DNA from: Artocarpus heterophyllus
Lineage: Eukaryota; Streptophyta; Magnoliopsida; Rosales; Moraceae
DNA: 64,000 nt
Direction: 5' to 3'
Assembly (NCBI GenBank): GCA_025403435.1
Contig: CM046350.1
Location: forward strand, 6,793,512 to 6,857,511
The position numbers and the translations under genes were made by a program. Shown here in pieces: positions 46,340 to 59,565 of this stretch; position 1 is the stretch's first letter, and the number at the start of each line of letters is the position of its first letter. The notes below the pieces were generated by a model. That model did not search any database. It was not told the origin of the DNA and was given only the letters and a program-made list of their open reading frames with translations.

Positions 46340-47876
46340 GAACTAGAGAGTTAGGGTGAAGCAATGCAAGTGGAAGATTCAGTCAAGTGGGAGTCTACCG
46401 TGAAAGATGAGATAGACTCACTCATGTCAAATCAAATGTGGGAACTAGCTGAACTACCGAAAGACAAGAAAGCTCTCAATAACAAGTGGGTGTTTAGGAT
46501 CAAAGAAGAGCATAATGAAAGCAAATGATACAAGACAAGACTGGTGGTAAAAGTTTTTTGGCAAAAAGAAGGCATTGACTACACAAAAATTTTCTCTCTA
46601 GTTGTGAAGTTGACCACTATTAGACTAGTGTTGAAAATTGTAGCTGTAGAAAACTTACATCTTGAGTAATTAGATGTAAAGACAGCTTTCCTTCATAGTA
46701 ATTTTGAGGAAGAAATTTATATGAAGTAACCTAAAGGCTTCATAGAAGCAGGCAAGGAAAACCTGGTTTGCAAGTTGAAAAAAGCTTGTATGGCTTAAAA
46801 CAAGCTCCAAGATAGTGGTGCAAGAAGTTTGATAACTTCATGAGCAATAGTGGTTTCATAAGGTGTCAAGCTGATCATTGCTGCTACATCAAGAAGTTTG
46901 ACAACAACTTTATTATTCTACCGCTCTATGTAGATTATATGTTGGTTGCAAGATCTAAAATGCAACAAATCAATAATTTGAAGCTAGAATTGTCGAAACA
47001 TTTTTTGATGAAAGATCTGGGTGCTGCAAAGCAGATTCTTGGAATGAGGATTAACAGAGATAGAAAGTTAGGGATTTTGATGTTGTCACAGGTCAAGTAC
47101 ATCAACAAAGCACTCTCCAAGTTCAACTTACAGAATGCTAAACCAGTAAGCACTCCATTAGGTGCACATTTCAAACTCTCCAAGGAACAATCACCAAAGA
47201 CAGAGGAAGACCGTACACATATGGAAATGGTTCCATATGCGTTAGCTATTGAAAGGAAGTCTAATGTATGCTATGGTTTGTACCAAGCCAGACATTGCAC
47301 ATGCAGTGGGAGCTGTTAGCAGGAACATGAATAATCCGGGTAAAGTACACTGGGAAGCTTTAAAATGGATCCTTAGATATATACGGGGTACCACAGGTAA
47401 TGCACTTTGTTTCAAAAGTGGAGACATGACACTGACAGGCTATGTGGATGCAGATTTGGCCAGAAATGTAGATAATAGAAAGAGCACTATAGGGTATGTC
47501 AGTACTCTAGGAGGCACAACAGTGAGTTGGGTTTCTCAGCTACAAAAAATCATTAAGTAGAATATGTTGCTATCATAGAGGCCAGCAAAGAAATAGTTTG
47601 GCTTCAAGGTTTCTTAGAAGAATTTGGCAAGAAACAAGAAGACAATGTCTTATACAGCGACAGTCAAAGTGCAATACACTTGGCAAAAAATCCGTCTTTC
47701 CATTCCAGAACGAAGCACGTAAAGGTGCAGTACCATTTCATTCATTCACTCCTGGAACATGGGATTTTGAAACTTGAAAAGATTAGTGGAACTCAAAATC
47801 CTGCTGATATGTTGACAAAGACGGTAACCATTGAAAAGCTGAAGCTGTGTTCAGCTTTAGTCGGTCTACAAGCGTA
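46340..47876 (+). pseudogene. copia reverse transcriptase and RNase H remnant
   Basis: RT_copia blocks: 'KWESTVKDEIDSLMSNQMWE', 'NNKWVFRIKEE', 'DYTKIFSLVVKLTTIRLVL', 'DVKTAFLHSNFEEEIYM', then 'YVDYMLVA', in which the second catalytic Asp of YVDD is Tyr (46936-46938). 'MKDLGAAKQILGM' and the RNase H part 'GYVDADLARNVDNRKSTIGYV', 'SKEIVWLQGFLEEFG' and 'ADMLTKTV' follow. Several stops and at least two frame changes (about 47240, 47560). Confidence 0.85.
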
Positions 47877-47949
47877 AGAAAAAGAGGAAGTGCTGCTACA
47901 AATGATCAAGGTGTGAAGATAGATTGAAATCAATCTTCAAGTGGGAGAT

Positions 47950-48435
47950 TGTTGAATGGTAGGTAGCCTACCATTCTGGATTATCAAGAAAGGAGGCAAG
48001 TCTCAAATTTTGGCTACCTACAACCTTTGAACAAAATGGTCAAAAATGGTGGTACTTAACTAGCCCAATTTATTTGACTCTTTTGAGTGAAATTAGGTAA
48101 AAGGAGGGGGCTTTTGGCTATAAATATCAGCCATTTTTATTCATTCCTATCATCCCATTTTTGAGAGAAAACAATAAGCTTTACATAGAAAGCTTGAGAG
48201 AAATTTGAGAGCAATTTTCTTGGGTGTAATTGGGTTATGTGTTTGTGAGTTTCTTTGTGAGGTTTTGAGTGTTATAAACACCTGTATACTTTCTCCCTTG
48301 GTAAAAGATCTGCAGCAACCCATGAATGTAGCCTAAATTGGGTGAACCACGCTAAATATTGTCTGTTTTCTTTCACTATTTATTCTTGCTCCATTAATCT
48401 AGTTGCTTGGGGAATTAGTTTCTTAATTCCCAACA
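47950..48435 (+). repeat. 3' LTR of the copia element
   Basis: Complete 486-bp LTR with TG...CA ends. It is preceded by the purine tract 'caagtgggagat' and followed by TCATT. It contains 'ggctataaatatcagcc', a plausible TATA region near 48117. Confidence 0.88.
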
Positions 48436-48440
48436 TCATT

Positions 48441-49739
48441 ACTAGCTGCAAGATTTGTCCAAAATTTTGCTTCTTTTTCCAAAAAATATTGAAGTTTTTT
48501 GGCTGCTGGAGTTCGGTGAGAAGAGTGATTCTGTTTGGCGTTAGATGGGCAATTTTCAGGCCCTTGTATAGAATCAGTGACTAATGACAATTTGATTATC
48601 AATGTTTAGAATAGCTTGGACAAACCTTTTCTCATCTCCTGGTTAGTTTTTAACCTCTTTAGTTTAAGTACTGAGCTCTCTTTAAGTTTGTCCATGTTAT
48701 TATTCCATATTGATGGATTTTTCTTGCTACACCTTTGGACCGCAACATTAATCAGATCTTAGTTATGATCAAAAAGTGCTAAACTAATTAATATCAGTTG
48801 TGTAGATGTGCTGTTATGATATAAAAAGGCATAATCTAGTCACTTCATAAACTAACAAATATATGTGCAACTTCACAATGATAGTACAAACGTCTTCGTT
48901 TATTACATATCAGGTGTTCCCCTAAAGATTTAAGGAAAAAAAGGGCATTCCCTAAAGTTTTGCATCTTTTTCCTTGTAATCCAAGCTTGCTAAGAGTTTG
49001 TTAGTTTTAATATTCTATTGTGCAGGTCCCCATTTGCCTGTGCCCTGTAATCTAAAGCTCAAGTTTTTTTTAATAGCTTTGGATTTTGCAAATAGCTTGT
49101 TTAACATACAATCCATCTTCTTTTAACAGCTTGCTATCCTAATTTAAGCTCAGTTGCGACTTCTTGTTCTTTTATTAATTTTCAGGTACAAATATTGAAT
49201 TTGGACTTTTTTTTCACTGAACGCATCAGTGAAGTCCTTCCATTTGCAAACAAATTGGTGCCATTTTTCTATAAGGTAATTTGTTTTCTGATCATTCTTC
49301 GAGCACATAGCCATTGTGCATATGCAATGCAAGCTCTGACACACACCTAGATATCTTTGGAACTCATTCTTCTTTTTTTAATTATTTATTTATTTTCCTT
49401 TTAAACTGTGATGTTTATACATCGAACCATCAGATAGAAGGACCACTTTGTTTTTAGGTTAAAGGCCAAGTCAATATTTCTCTCTCTTTTGGCTGGAAAA
49501 CAAAAAAGCCTTGAATTCAAGTTATTTCTAATCTCTTGATTATTTTGAATGATATATTATTCAACTTAGATATATATCATTAGACGTCATCAAAGGGATT
49601 TTTTTGGTGGTCCAATAAAACTCTCTAGAATCAATGAGTATAGAATATAGATATTGAATTTATGATTTTTTGAACTGACGTTGTTAGAGTGATATGTATT
49701 TTTTATTGCTTATTCTAATTTTGGAAAACAATTCATGCT
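48441..49739. other. Intergenic, nothing recognised
   Basis: Low-complexity AT-rich sequence with only chance open frames. It is the flank of the copia insertion. Confidence 0.4.
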
Positions 49740-50681
49740 GGCAGTCGGGTGTCGCTTAAAGCAAGACTCCGTGCTGACTAAATTAAACAAAGAGAATTGG
49801 AATTGGAACACGCTAGCATGAAATCTAAGTAGAAATTGGAACACGCTAGCATGAAATCTAAGTAAGTAGGAATCTTGTCTACCGTATGACTAGTTTCAAA
49901 TAAAATGCTTACATGTTTTATAAAAATTATAAATGCATGATTATGCTTTATGTTAAAATATGCGATGTCATGTCATACTACATACTCATTAATAAGTCCA
50001 ATGAAACTTATAAGAACAAATTAAATTTGAGTGTCATACCAACCTCCCAACCTACGGAGAGGCTTATTTTTAAATATAAAATTAGATCATGGTGTCCTTT
50101 GGGACCTTGCAAACCCAAACTTCTCGATAATCATGCGCAACTAGTATGGATACTCAGCCCAGAAGTTTAATAAGACATTGTCATAACTGAGCATAATCGG
50201 CACATGCATATTTTATTATATGTCTTTTCAATTGTTTTTTGAGACAATTCCTCCTTGTTGAGCGAAAGGTTATCTAAGAATGTTCATATTATAGGTAAAC
50301 AACTTATCAATAATAATTGATGGACAATGGCATAGCGTAGACGAGCAATGGAGATGAGAAATAATAGATATCGCACGTATTTGTTCCTTATTTAGCTTTT
50401 GTTAATTATAACTTTTAAATTATGAATAATTAGTACCTTAAACTTATGTATGTGTGTATCTGAAGATAGCCATGCAACCTCAGTCAGTATGATATTTAGA
50501 GTAGTATGTTAGTTGTAACAAAAGCAAGAATAATATAATATAAATAAAATTAATTAGTAAGGTTACCTAATTTAGTAAAGTAAAAAAAAATGTTCCGCAA
50601 ATTTAACTAATCTTAATATGTATATTTTAAGAATATGTTTAAGTAGTTTAAATAACGGCCACCTAAGCTAGGGTCGTTACA
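49740..50681 (+). mobile_element. Family A-like LTR fragment (3' end)
   Basis: Ends 'acctaagctagggtcgttaca', as other family A copies do, and keeps the 'gtgtcataccaacctcc' block and the 'gttgagcgaaagg' block seen at 3710 and 11880. The 5' part is missing or too diverged. At 49795-49865 a ~32-bp phrase 'ggaacacgctagcatgaaatctaagta' is directly repeated. Confidence 0.5.
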
Positions 50682-51290
50682 ATAACATTCCTTATAGTTC
50701 TCAAACTAGGATGAGTTCAAAAGTACAAAACTAAGATGGTTTCTTTGATATATTTATATGTCCTCTGCCATAAATTAGTGTTGAGATGGCATTACAACTT
50801 AGTGAAAATTGCTCATCAAGTTGATAAATCAACAATATCAATTTTATGGGTTAAGTCTTGAGAGTAGGAAGAGATAAAAAACATACATGTAGCACATCAA
50901 CAATCACCTGCAGAACTATTAAAAGGTATTATCCTAGCAAATGTGTCATTTAGATCAAGATCAGAATATTCATAATACTTTTCATCCGACTAGAAACTCC
51001 TTTGGGTATTGAAGATACTTGAAGTTTATATGTTTTTTATTATATATGTTTGGTGATAATTTTTTACGCACTTTATTATATTATTGTACCTTGTTTGTAA
51101 TAAATATGTAAAACAATATTAGAATCAGAATTAATATATAAAATGATGCTATTATCCTTTTATTGTAAGAAAAATAACTCTCATAATATATCAAAATTGT
51201 ATTATTTATGTTATTGTCTGGGTTTAAATTATGTAATATTGATTATTTTAGCATTGTAAGTCTGAAAATTCCACGATATTATCTGTAAAT
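50682..51290. other. Intergenic, nothing recognised
   Basis: AT-rich, no coding or RNA signals. Confidence 0.4.
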
Positions 51291-51295
51291 CAAAG

Positions 51296-51990
51296 CCTTG
51301 ACGGGCTCGGTGATAACAACATTTTCATCCTTGACTCACGTTTGTCGTCATGCCTTTTTGTACGCAAAATAGGGATTGTACCTTCAGGGCATTCTTCATC
51401 CTTAAAACAGTCAACAAACGAAGCAGCAAATATGTTTAGGTTATTATCATTTGCTTCCCCTACAGCACTTTGTACTTCTGCACTAGGAGGCATCTGTAAA
51501 TAAAAACAAAAATATAAATGGTTAGTTGGATTTTATATAAATTATATTACTTGGAAGATTTTAAAAGAAAATGGCGAACAAAACCTCTATTGTAAGATTC
51601 TTGAGTAGAGGATGATCAAAAGCAGGTTGTTTTGTCGATATCAACACAATCTATCAAGCAACCATCTTCTGTCTGCAAGTTGAAAACGACACATATATTA
51701 GTTTGTTGTCAATAATTCCAGGCAACTATTTTGAACTAAAAAGACATTTGAAATGAGAAAAATAATGGAAACAAAAATATTGAAGAAGAAAATGAGTCAA
51801 GAAAAGAGTGCTGCATTACTACACCTTGATGGTTTTGATGGTTCCCTTGCGTGCTGGCAATTCCTCATTCCTTGCCAAGTTTAGCAAAGAACAAATAGCT
51901 AGAAAAAAAAGTATGCTAGGTCTGATTGCGGTTTTGAGATTTTCACAACCCACGATTCCGAGCGAAGAATGTGAAAAGTTGGAACCGGAA
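51296..51990 (-). pseudogene. Neprosin-like pseudogene fragment (exons 1-3)
   Basis: On the - strand: exon 1 from about 51959 to 51825, ending '[10 protein letters not shown]' at a GTGTAG donor; exon 2 at 51672-51585, 'IDCVDI' and a broken 'FDHPLLKN'; exon 3 at 51493-51296, 'ECPEGTIPILRTKRHDDKRE'. These are the signal peptide/activation-peptide part of a neprosin precursor. Lesions: the start codon position reads GTG where the related fragment at 36005 has ATG; exon 2 is 88 bp instead of 87 because of one extra base; nothing recognisable follows exon 3, so the peptidase domain is missing. Confidence 0.75.
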
Positions 51991-51999
51991 AATTAATGA

Positions 52000-53100
52000 A
52001 AAGGACGCACACATATATATAGTAAAAGCTAACAATTCCACATTAAATTATTTGCCTAATTTATTTTGATGTTAGTGATTTGCTCCATAATCAACTTCTC
52101 CACAATCAAATTTATTTCCGTAATTAACATATAATCCATTATTTCCGTACATATCTACACATATATTTAGACTAATAATTCCCAGATTAAATTATTTGCC
52201 TAAGTTATTTTGATGTCAGTGATTTGCTAACATATAATCCATTATTTCCGTACATATATAGACATATATTTAGACTAACAATTCCCAGATTAAATTATTT
52301 GCCTAAGTTATTTTGATGTCAGTGATTTGCTAACATATAATCCATTATTTCCGTACATAAATACCCATATATTTAGACTAGTAATTCCCTGATTAAATTA
52401 TTTGCCTAAGTTATCTTGATGTTAGTTATTTGTTTCCGTACATATATACACAAATATTTACACTAATAATTCCCAGATTTAATTATTTGCCTAAGTTATT
52501 TTGATGTCAGTGATTTGCTAACATATAATCCATTATTTCCGTACATAAATACACATATATTTAGACTAATAATTCCCTGATTAAATTATTTGCCTAAGTT
52601 ATCTTGATGTTAGTGATTTGTTTCCGTACGTATATGATTTGCTTCCGTACGTATATACACAAATATTTACACTAATAATTCCCAGATTTAATTATTTGCC
52701 TAAGTTACTTTGATGTTAGTGATTTGCTCCATAATCAACTTTATTTTCGTAATTAACATATAATCCCTTATTTCCGTGCATATATTTAGACTAATAATTC
52801 CCAGATTAAATTATTTGCCTAGGTTATTTTGATGTTATTGATTTGCTCCATAATCAACTTCTCCACAGTCAACTTTATTTCTGTAATTAACATATAATCC
52901 ATTATTTCCGTAGATATATTTGTAATTAACATATAATCCATTATTTCCGTACATATATTTGTAATTAACATATAATCCATTATTTCCGTACTTATATTTA
53001 GACTAATAATTCCCAGATTAAATTATTTGCCTAAGTTATTTTGATGTTGGTGACTTGCTCCATAATCAACTTTATTTCCCTATTAATCCATTATTTCCAT
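52000..53100 (-). repeat. Tandem repeats upstream of the neprosin fragment
   Basis: About nine units of roughly 90-150 bp containing 'aattcccagattaaattatttgcctaagttattttgatgt.agtgatttgc' and 'aacatataatccattatttccgtac'. They are the reverse complement of the units at 35143-36757. The array lies directly 5' of the pseudogene's exon 1. Confidence 0.8.
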
Positions 53101-55719
53101 GTAACTAACATCTAATTAGTCTGTAATTTCTGGGAAAGAAAGATACGTGTATAAGGGAAATTGAATTAGGAACCGCCAAAAATGGACACATTACGAAGAA
53201 TTTTATAATTTGCTGTGTCATATATTAGTTTGAGCTAATATATAATTCCCGTATTCGAATATTACTTGCCTAATTCTATTCTCTCACGAGGCTTAATTTG
53301 CTCCACAATCACTTTGTTTCCGTTACAATATTGCAAATCAATTCATGTTATATTACTACAAGGAAAATAGTAAACTAAAAACATAAGTAATATAATATGG
53401 AGACAAATATCAAGATTTCTTTATTAATAGTCTCTCGTTTTTTTTTCCTACTCCTCCTCACCACTTCTTACATAGCATTTGGTGTGTAGGTTTTAGCCAG
53501 TTCAAACCATGAAGGCGGTTTAAACTGACGTTTAATGAAGTAATATAACTAAGGCCATTCAAATCTTGAGGTAGTTTTAAATTAGTCAAAACACCCAAAA
53601 TGCAAACTTTAGCCCCCTTAAGTTCACAGGGTTTGAACCATTTTCTACACAAAATCCATTCTCAGTCTCGTTCTCCTTCCTAAACTATAATTTTCTAAAC
53701 ACTAGCTCTTATTTTAAACTTCATGTGATGTTTTATTCTCGTTTTAAATATTTACAACGCCAATAAAAAACTATTGTTTAAACCACAGAGTTTAGAACTC
53801 ATAGTTCAAACTATAAAATTCTAAACTACACTATAATAATCTTATGCACTAGATGAACCCTAATCTTTTCATACCTTATGGCACTTTCAAGGGCAGAGCG
53901 AGAAAGATTAGCGAGAGGGCTACGGCTTGATTGAATCAATAAGTTGAGGGGCGAAATTGATTTTAGGGAAAGTGAAACATAATTTTAGGGGAAAAGAGAG
54001 GGGGGAATGTAATTTTAGGGGCGGAAATTTTTTCAATTAATTCAAACATAATCATCATTGCTGAAATGAACAATACGTAGATACTATAACATAAATTCGA
54101 CCCAAAAAAATTTAATCATAAAAATATAAGAATTGGTAAGTATCAAAGAATATCATAATTTATAAAAACATATACGCCAGATATATGATCTATTTTTTTT
54201 CAGTTTCTTCTTATTTTCTTCACCACCGTATTTCGTTTTCTGCAAACCAACTACGGAAAGAACAAAGGAGATATATCTGATATATATATATATATATATA
54301 TAGTAATTATTATACGCTAAAAGCTAGTACGCGTTGCAAGATCTTCCAAAACAAATATACCGTATCCCAAAAAAAAAAAAAAAAAGAAAAAAAAATACCC
54401 CATAAAGTTTTTTTCTGCTCAAATTTTGAAAGGGAAATAAAATTTGATCAATAAATTAGATGGCAAAAACAAGTTGGTACCTTAGCCCCAAGTTTCACTT
54501 AACCATGAGTTTAATGATAAATAGACAATTGATTGTGAGTAATAGTCTTGAGTTAATTACTTTTCAGACTAAATTATGAAAAGTTTTTCCGTACATTGTT
54601 TAAATCACAAGTCAAATATTTTTGTTACAATAGCTTATCTCACAAACAATTCAATTCTCTTCAAATTTTCTGCTTAATCTACGAACAACAAGTCATATCA
54701 ACTCAGTAAGTGCGGTAAAAAGCTCAACGATGGATCGGTAAATCTGTTGAAATTTTCAAGGAATAAAAGATCGGTTAAAGTTATTTATCGCTTTGCATTA
54801 GACGTTTGAGCATTCTCTTAAATTATTGTTTTAAATAATTTGGCTCCACCAGAAGGTGGACTTTTTGTTCGTCCCATCTCATATTAAAGTCATTTTCCGA
54901 CTTTAAATATAAGTCGAATAATAATCATAAGGAAAATATCACAAAGCAAGTTCAATCAAGGTAAAATTTCAATCATGCTGCCTTTTGTTGAAAATTGTCA
55001 AGCATTTAGGCTTAGTTTGACAATATTATTAGTTCTACTGCTACAATGTAAAGTTCTCATATATTATAGTAAAAAGCAAAAAATAATTACAGTGTAAAGC
55101 TTTCACATGCTACAATATTTAAGTTTTAAATTTTCAAACGCACCCTTAATCAAGATACAGAGAGTATAAAAAAAAAATAACAATAAGCAGTTGAATAATA
55201 TTATGTACACAGCTAGGTCCAAAAACACTGAAGAGGTTTGTATCATTTAGATCTCAAGCGAGGAGAGAAAATCATTAACTATACACGCTTAGGAAAAACA
55301 AAAAAACAAAAAAAGAACGACGATATTAGCGTTTTCATGGTATTGAAATAAATTGTTCGAACTTAACGATCTACAAAAAGATGTGATCACTAATTCTGTT
55401 AAAAAAAGAGTAAAAGGTTTTTAAATTGTATAAATGGTATTGGTGTATGTATTTCCCGTTGCTTTTGTTTGTCTTCTCAGAAAGATTTTGCTTATTGTAT
55501 TTTTCTTTTGTTTGGTTTGTCCTTGTGGCTAGATTCCCAACCTATATATTTTTGTGTTCCTTTTCATCTTTCTAATAAATCATAGTGAAGGCTTATTTGA
55601 GTACTTAATAGATGCTAACTTAGTTGGGATGGATTAACCTTCTCTGTCTATTCATTTCTTTCCATTTATTTAAAAGAACAATAAAACAAAATAACCATCA
55701 TCCCACACAATTTCCCTTA
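53101..55719. other. Intergenic, no gene recognised
   Basis: AT-rich sequence with an (AT)n run near 54280 and an A-tract near 54368. 55530-55719 is the 3' flank of the neprosin gene, which runs on the - strand. No conserved frame. Confidence 0.4.
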
Positions 55720-58700
55720 TCAACTTTGACAAACATCTGAATATCCAGGGCCTCCAAAATAGAAATAGGTCTTGTCTTCTCCGATGTGCAAATCATAGCA
55801 TGAAGGTTTAGTGGCATAAGGTATAAGCTGCTCCGGAGCTTTGAAATCGACATTGCCATCGAAGTACTTGATCTTGCTGACATAACTTGCTTTTTTAAAG
55901 CCTTCACCTGGAAAATGCCCGCTTCCCATATCAGTTTCTGTGTGATGACCCCCATCATTATTGTTTATGACCTCTCCGCCGATGCTGATTGCGTCAGAAC
56001 CGTCACGCAGCGCCGTCAAAATCGAGTCCGGCCAATATCCTATTGAATTGTTTCGAATTTGCAGCCACCAATGTCCGCTCACCTTGTTCTGTCCAATTGT
56101 TACAAAAAGTTATGTTATATTCAACGTGTTGGCAACGCTAAAGGCACCAACTTCTCCACGAGATAGTATACGTACAGTGTTCATGAGTAGAAACTTTTTA
56201 AATTTAAAACAAGACTAGAAAATTTGAAAATTTGAGAAATTTTTTTTGAGTTGGTATCTTTAATATTAGTCTTTTACTTGTGTATGTTTATGCCTTTCAT
56301 GGTTACATACCTTGAATATAGTGATTTCTAAATCGTATTGCTCGCCGTTGTAGGTGGAAACAGGGCTTATTATGGACCCCAAGGCAAATTTACTATTTAC
56401 TTGTACAAAACCGGGGCACTGAAGATTGAAACAACCTGTCATTTGGTAGTTGTCCCTCTGATTAAAAAAAAAAGCCACATGAAAAAAATAATTATAGAAA
56501 AAACTATAAATACACCAAAGTTATTTGGAGCGATATACAAATTTGTAATATTTATTACTATTAGAGGCCAATTTAAGTGGTGAACTGCATGAATATGTAC
56601 GTGGGTTAAACTCTGATAGGTGTAGCTAGTGTGTGTGTTTGAACGCTTTTCTACAAAACAAAACAAAAAAATAAAAAATGTAACATATTAGTGGGCACGT
56701 GTTGTCATTGGGATTTTCAAAGTTTTAATTTTTGTACGTAAAAACTTTATGAAATATTATGGCCTATTTCGTTTACAGGTTCGAACAAAAAGTTTAAATT
56801 TTTGTGAGAGAAAATACTATAACGAAATAGTTTGAACTGTAATTTAAATCTATGAACAAATAGGCCTTTAATTGTGCCCTTGTGCATTTGATGACGTAAA
56901 TTGTAAAATGTGTCCTTGCTCAACAATAGAAATATTGCAATTTGTAACTAAAGAATAGGTGAAGCATAAGGAATTAGACTTACGGTCCAGAAAATGAAGA
57001 ACCTTGTGAAGTTGTACCCTGAACGAACCTGTATTAATATCCATGAAAAACTTAGAACTGTTTAAAATTACGATGTCAGAACTCAAAATGCAAAACGCCT
57101 ATTTATTGAATATAAAACAACTTAATCAATCAATCCGTTTTTGAAAAAGTAAATAGTGGTACTTCTTGAAGAATTTAACTTGTAATTACCATCCACCCAG
57201 CTTCCAAAGTGTTAAAGTCATCTTCTTGGCCTGATGTAACCCAAAGTTGAGCTAAACTAAATTCTTGCACATACGTTGTTGGAGTCCATACATTGAAAGT
57301 TGCGTTTACTCCATAGTACCGTCCATCTTGCAAAGTAACTTGCGCGTACTAATAACAATCACCAAAATCAAAATATAGGACTCGCTTTAACTCCGAGAGA
57401 AAAGCAAAAAAAAAAAAAAAAAAAATCAACGGAACTTATGTATATAAATATATATATATATACACACATGTATAAGTACATGTGTAGGGTATTGCTCTGG
57501 TCCTCTCATGACATCTGGCATAGCATATAGTATAAAATAACGTAACATGATATTTAAATCAACATAACATCCACATTTACGACATTGATAAATTTAGTCC
57601 TATATGACAATAATAAGTAAATGAAAAGTGTAATAATGGTTCGAAATAACTAATTCTTGTTAATTAACTTTACTAACGCGTGTTACGCTGAGTAAATATC
57701 ATGTTATGCTTATTGATTTTGCACTTTAGTGAAAAATAAGTAAACATGAGAATTAGCGGGGAATTAACAATAAGAAAATGAAAGGCAAAGAAAAATATTG
57801 GCGAGAGAGCCGATCATTAAAGTGGTACCTCATGACGAGGGGGGGGATTGAACTGATGGAGATTAGACCCGTTTATGGACGTGTTTAAAGGAGCCTTCCG
57901 AGGATAAAAAGATTTTGGTGTCCGTACGATGGGTATTGTTCCTTGTGGGCAATATCCATTCTCATGCCATTCTTGCAATTCCATTATTTGGTCGTTTTCT
58001 GCTTCTGCTACATTTTGAATTGAACTTGGATGCATCTATAACCACAAACTTCTAACTATATGTAAGTGCACCATTTACTTTTTAGTCTCTTAAGAATGTT
58101 TGACATTCTCATGTCCATCCAAAACTTGTTACAGTATAAAGCACTCATTTGCTATAGTATAAAAAAAAAGAGCTATCGTGTAAACCTCTCAAATGCTACA
58201 ATAATTTTAATCAAAATTTGTCCAAACTACCGGTGCTCCCAAACACCCTATAAATATTGATAGAATAGTCAAACATTGATGATATATAAGGATTAATTTT
58301 TCTTGACCAAATATGTGTATATGATGGTCATGATCAAGTAGCTATATAGGTCTATTTGTATATATGTATTCTACATAGAATAAAAGAATAATCAGGAGAA
58401 AAGCAAACCTCTATTTTGTGATTTTTGAGAAGCGGATGATCAAAAGCAGGCTGCTTGTAAATATCAACACAGTCTATCACGTCACCGTTTTTACTCTGTA
58501 AATCAGTGAAAAGCAATAACATGATTTATTATCATGATCAAAATCTTACAAAACATTCATATTGAAAAAAAAAAAAAAACACTCGTAGAAAGCATATTAT
58601 CTTTTTAGAAAACATATCTTTCACTGGAGAAGTAAAAAAAAAAAAAAGGTCTACAAACCTTAATGGTTTTGATCGTTCCCTTGTGCTTTACCAACTCTGG

Positions 58701-58796
58701 ATCATGTCTTTCAGGTGCAACGTTTCTTCCAAATGCAAATTCAATGGGATGGAGATAACACAAAGTTATCAGGGCAAGTATGCCTTTGAAACCCAT
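55720..58796 (-). CDS. Neprosin-family (DUF239) secreted protein, intact
   Basis: Neprosin-domain proteins are plant secreted proteins. The Nepenthes member is a glutamic prolyl endopeptidase, and the role of most others is unknown. Seven exons on the - strand, each a multiple of three with GT-AG introns: 58796-58659, 58495-58409, 58035-57829, 57348-57190, 57028-56984, 56457-56311, 56088-55720, giving 383 residues. Residues 1-23 form a signal peptide (hydrophobic [10 protein letters not shown]). The activation-peptide region (about 40-120) has 'GTIKTIK', '[19 protein letters not shown]' and '[11 protein letters not shown]'. The neprosin domain (about 145-380) has 'FTRFFIFWT', '[13 protein letters not shown]', 'HWWLQI', 'ISIGGEV' and 'YFYFGGPG'. 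E173 (QEFSLAQLW) and E300 (GGEV) are candidates for the catalytic glutamates, by inference only. The start is the only ATG before the signal peptide. Two broken paralogues lie at 28-34 kb and 51 kb on the same strand. Confidence 0.9.
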
Positions 58797-59534
58797 TAGC
58801 TTGGATTCAAGGGAAATGAAATATCACAGATATGACCACAGATGTCATACAACATACATGTATATATATACACACACTATATAAAAATGGAAGTGTGTAT
58901 TTTTTCTTGTTCCTTTTTTTTGGGCACTTCTTTTGGTTAGGGATTGAGCTCTTTATTGCTATAATAATGTATCGATCCTCTTTAAATGACAGAATATTAT
59001 TGTTTTCCTTAATTGTATTATTGTTTCCATGTTAGATTTGAAACGACACAACAGTACATACCAATATATAAAAAAAAGAAGAAAATAAATAGATGAATAA
59101 ATAAATAAATGTTTTCACGTGTAATATATTAATTGCAAGCGTATGACCAAAAAGAAAAAATAAAAAAAAGGGTAAGGAATTAAATACATGAAATCTAGCA
59201 GCATGGATTTCTTAGTTCCAGTTGGCGAAGCTGCAAACGGAATGCCAGGTTACATCATACACGGGAGGAAGAGAGCATCCTAGTCTTGTGTCATTTTTTT
59301 GATGGGCTTGTGTCAAATTTTTTCACAATGTAATGCAGAATTGAACCCACACCCTGTCAAGTTCATGTCCCGCTCGACCCGCATGTCATTTGACCTGACG
59401 ATTATTAACAATCTTGTATCAAATTTATATTATCGGTGGTTTTCTTTAGATCTGTTGCATCAAAATGAATATTATACCTGGATTATTACAAGTTCTAGTG
59501 CCAACATAAATGGCAAATTTAATATTTGGAAATC

Positions 59535-59565
<31 letters not shown>
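58797..59565. other. Neprosin promoter side and flank of the gypsy element
   Basis: Upstream of the neprosin start there is an AT-rich stretch with 'tatatata' at 58860-58868, about 65 bp from the ATG, that could serve as TATA box on the - strand. 59536-59565 is an (AAT)n microsatellite into which the gypsy element inserted. Confidence 0.35.

Larger units (their letters stand above)
37668..48435 (+). mobile_element. Ty1/copia LTR retrotransposon, degenerate, with nested insertions
   Basis: 5' LTR 37668-38935 (first ~75 bp missing, split by a TIR element), primer-binding site from 38938 reading 'TGGCATCAGAGCTTTGG' (initiator-Met tRNA type), gag and pol remnants, polypurine stretch 'AAGTGGGAGAT' just before the 3' LTR at 47950-48435. 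The 3' LTR is complete, TGTTGAATGG...AATTCCCAACA, 486 bp. Domain order gag, protease, integrase, RT, RNase H is that of Ty1/copia. The internal region is split by a family A LTR at 39926-44821. Confidence 0.9.
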
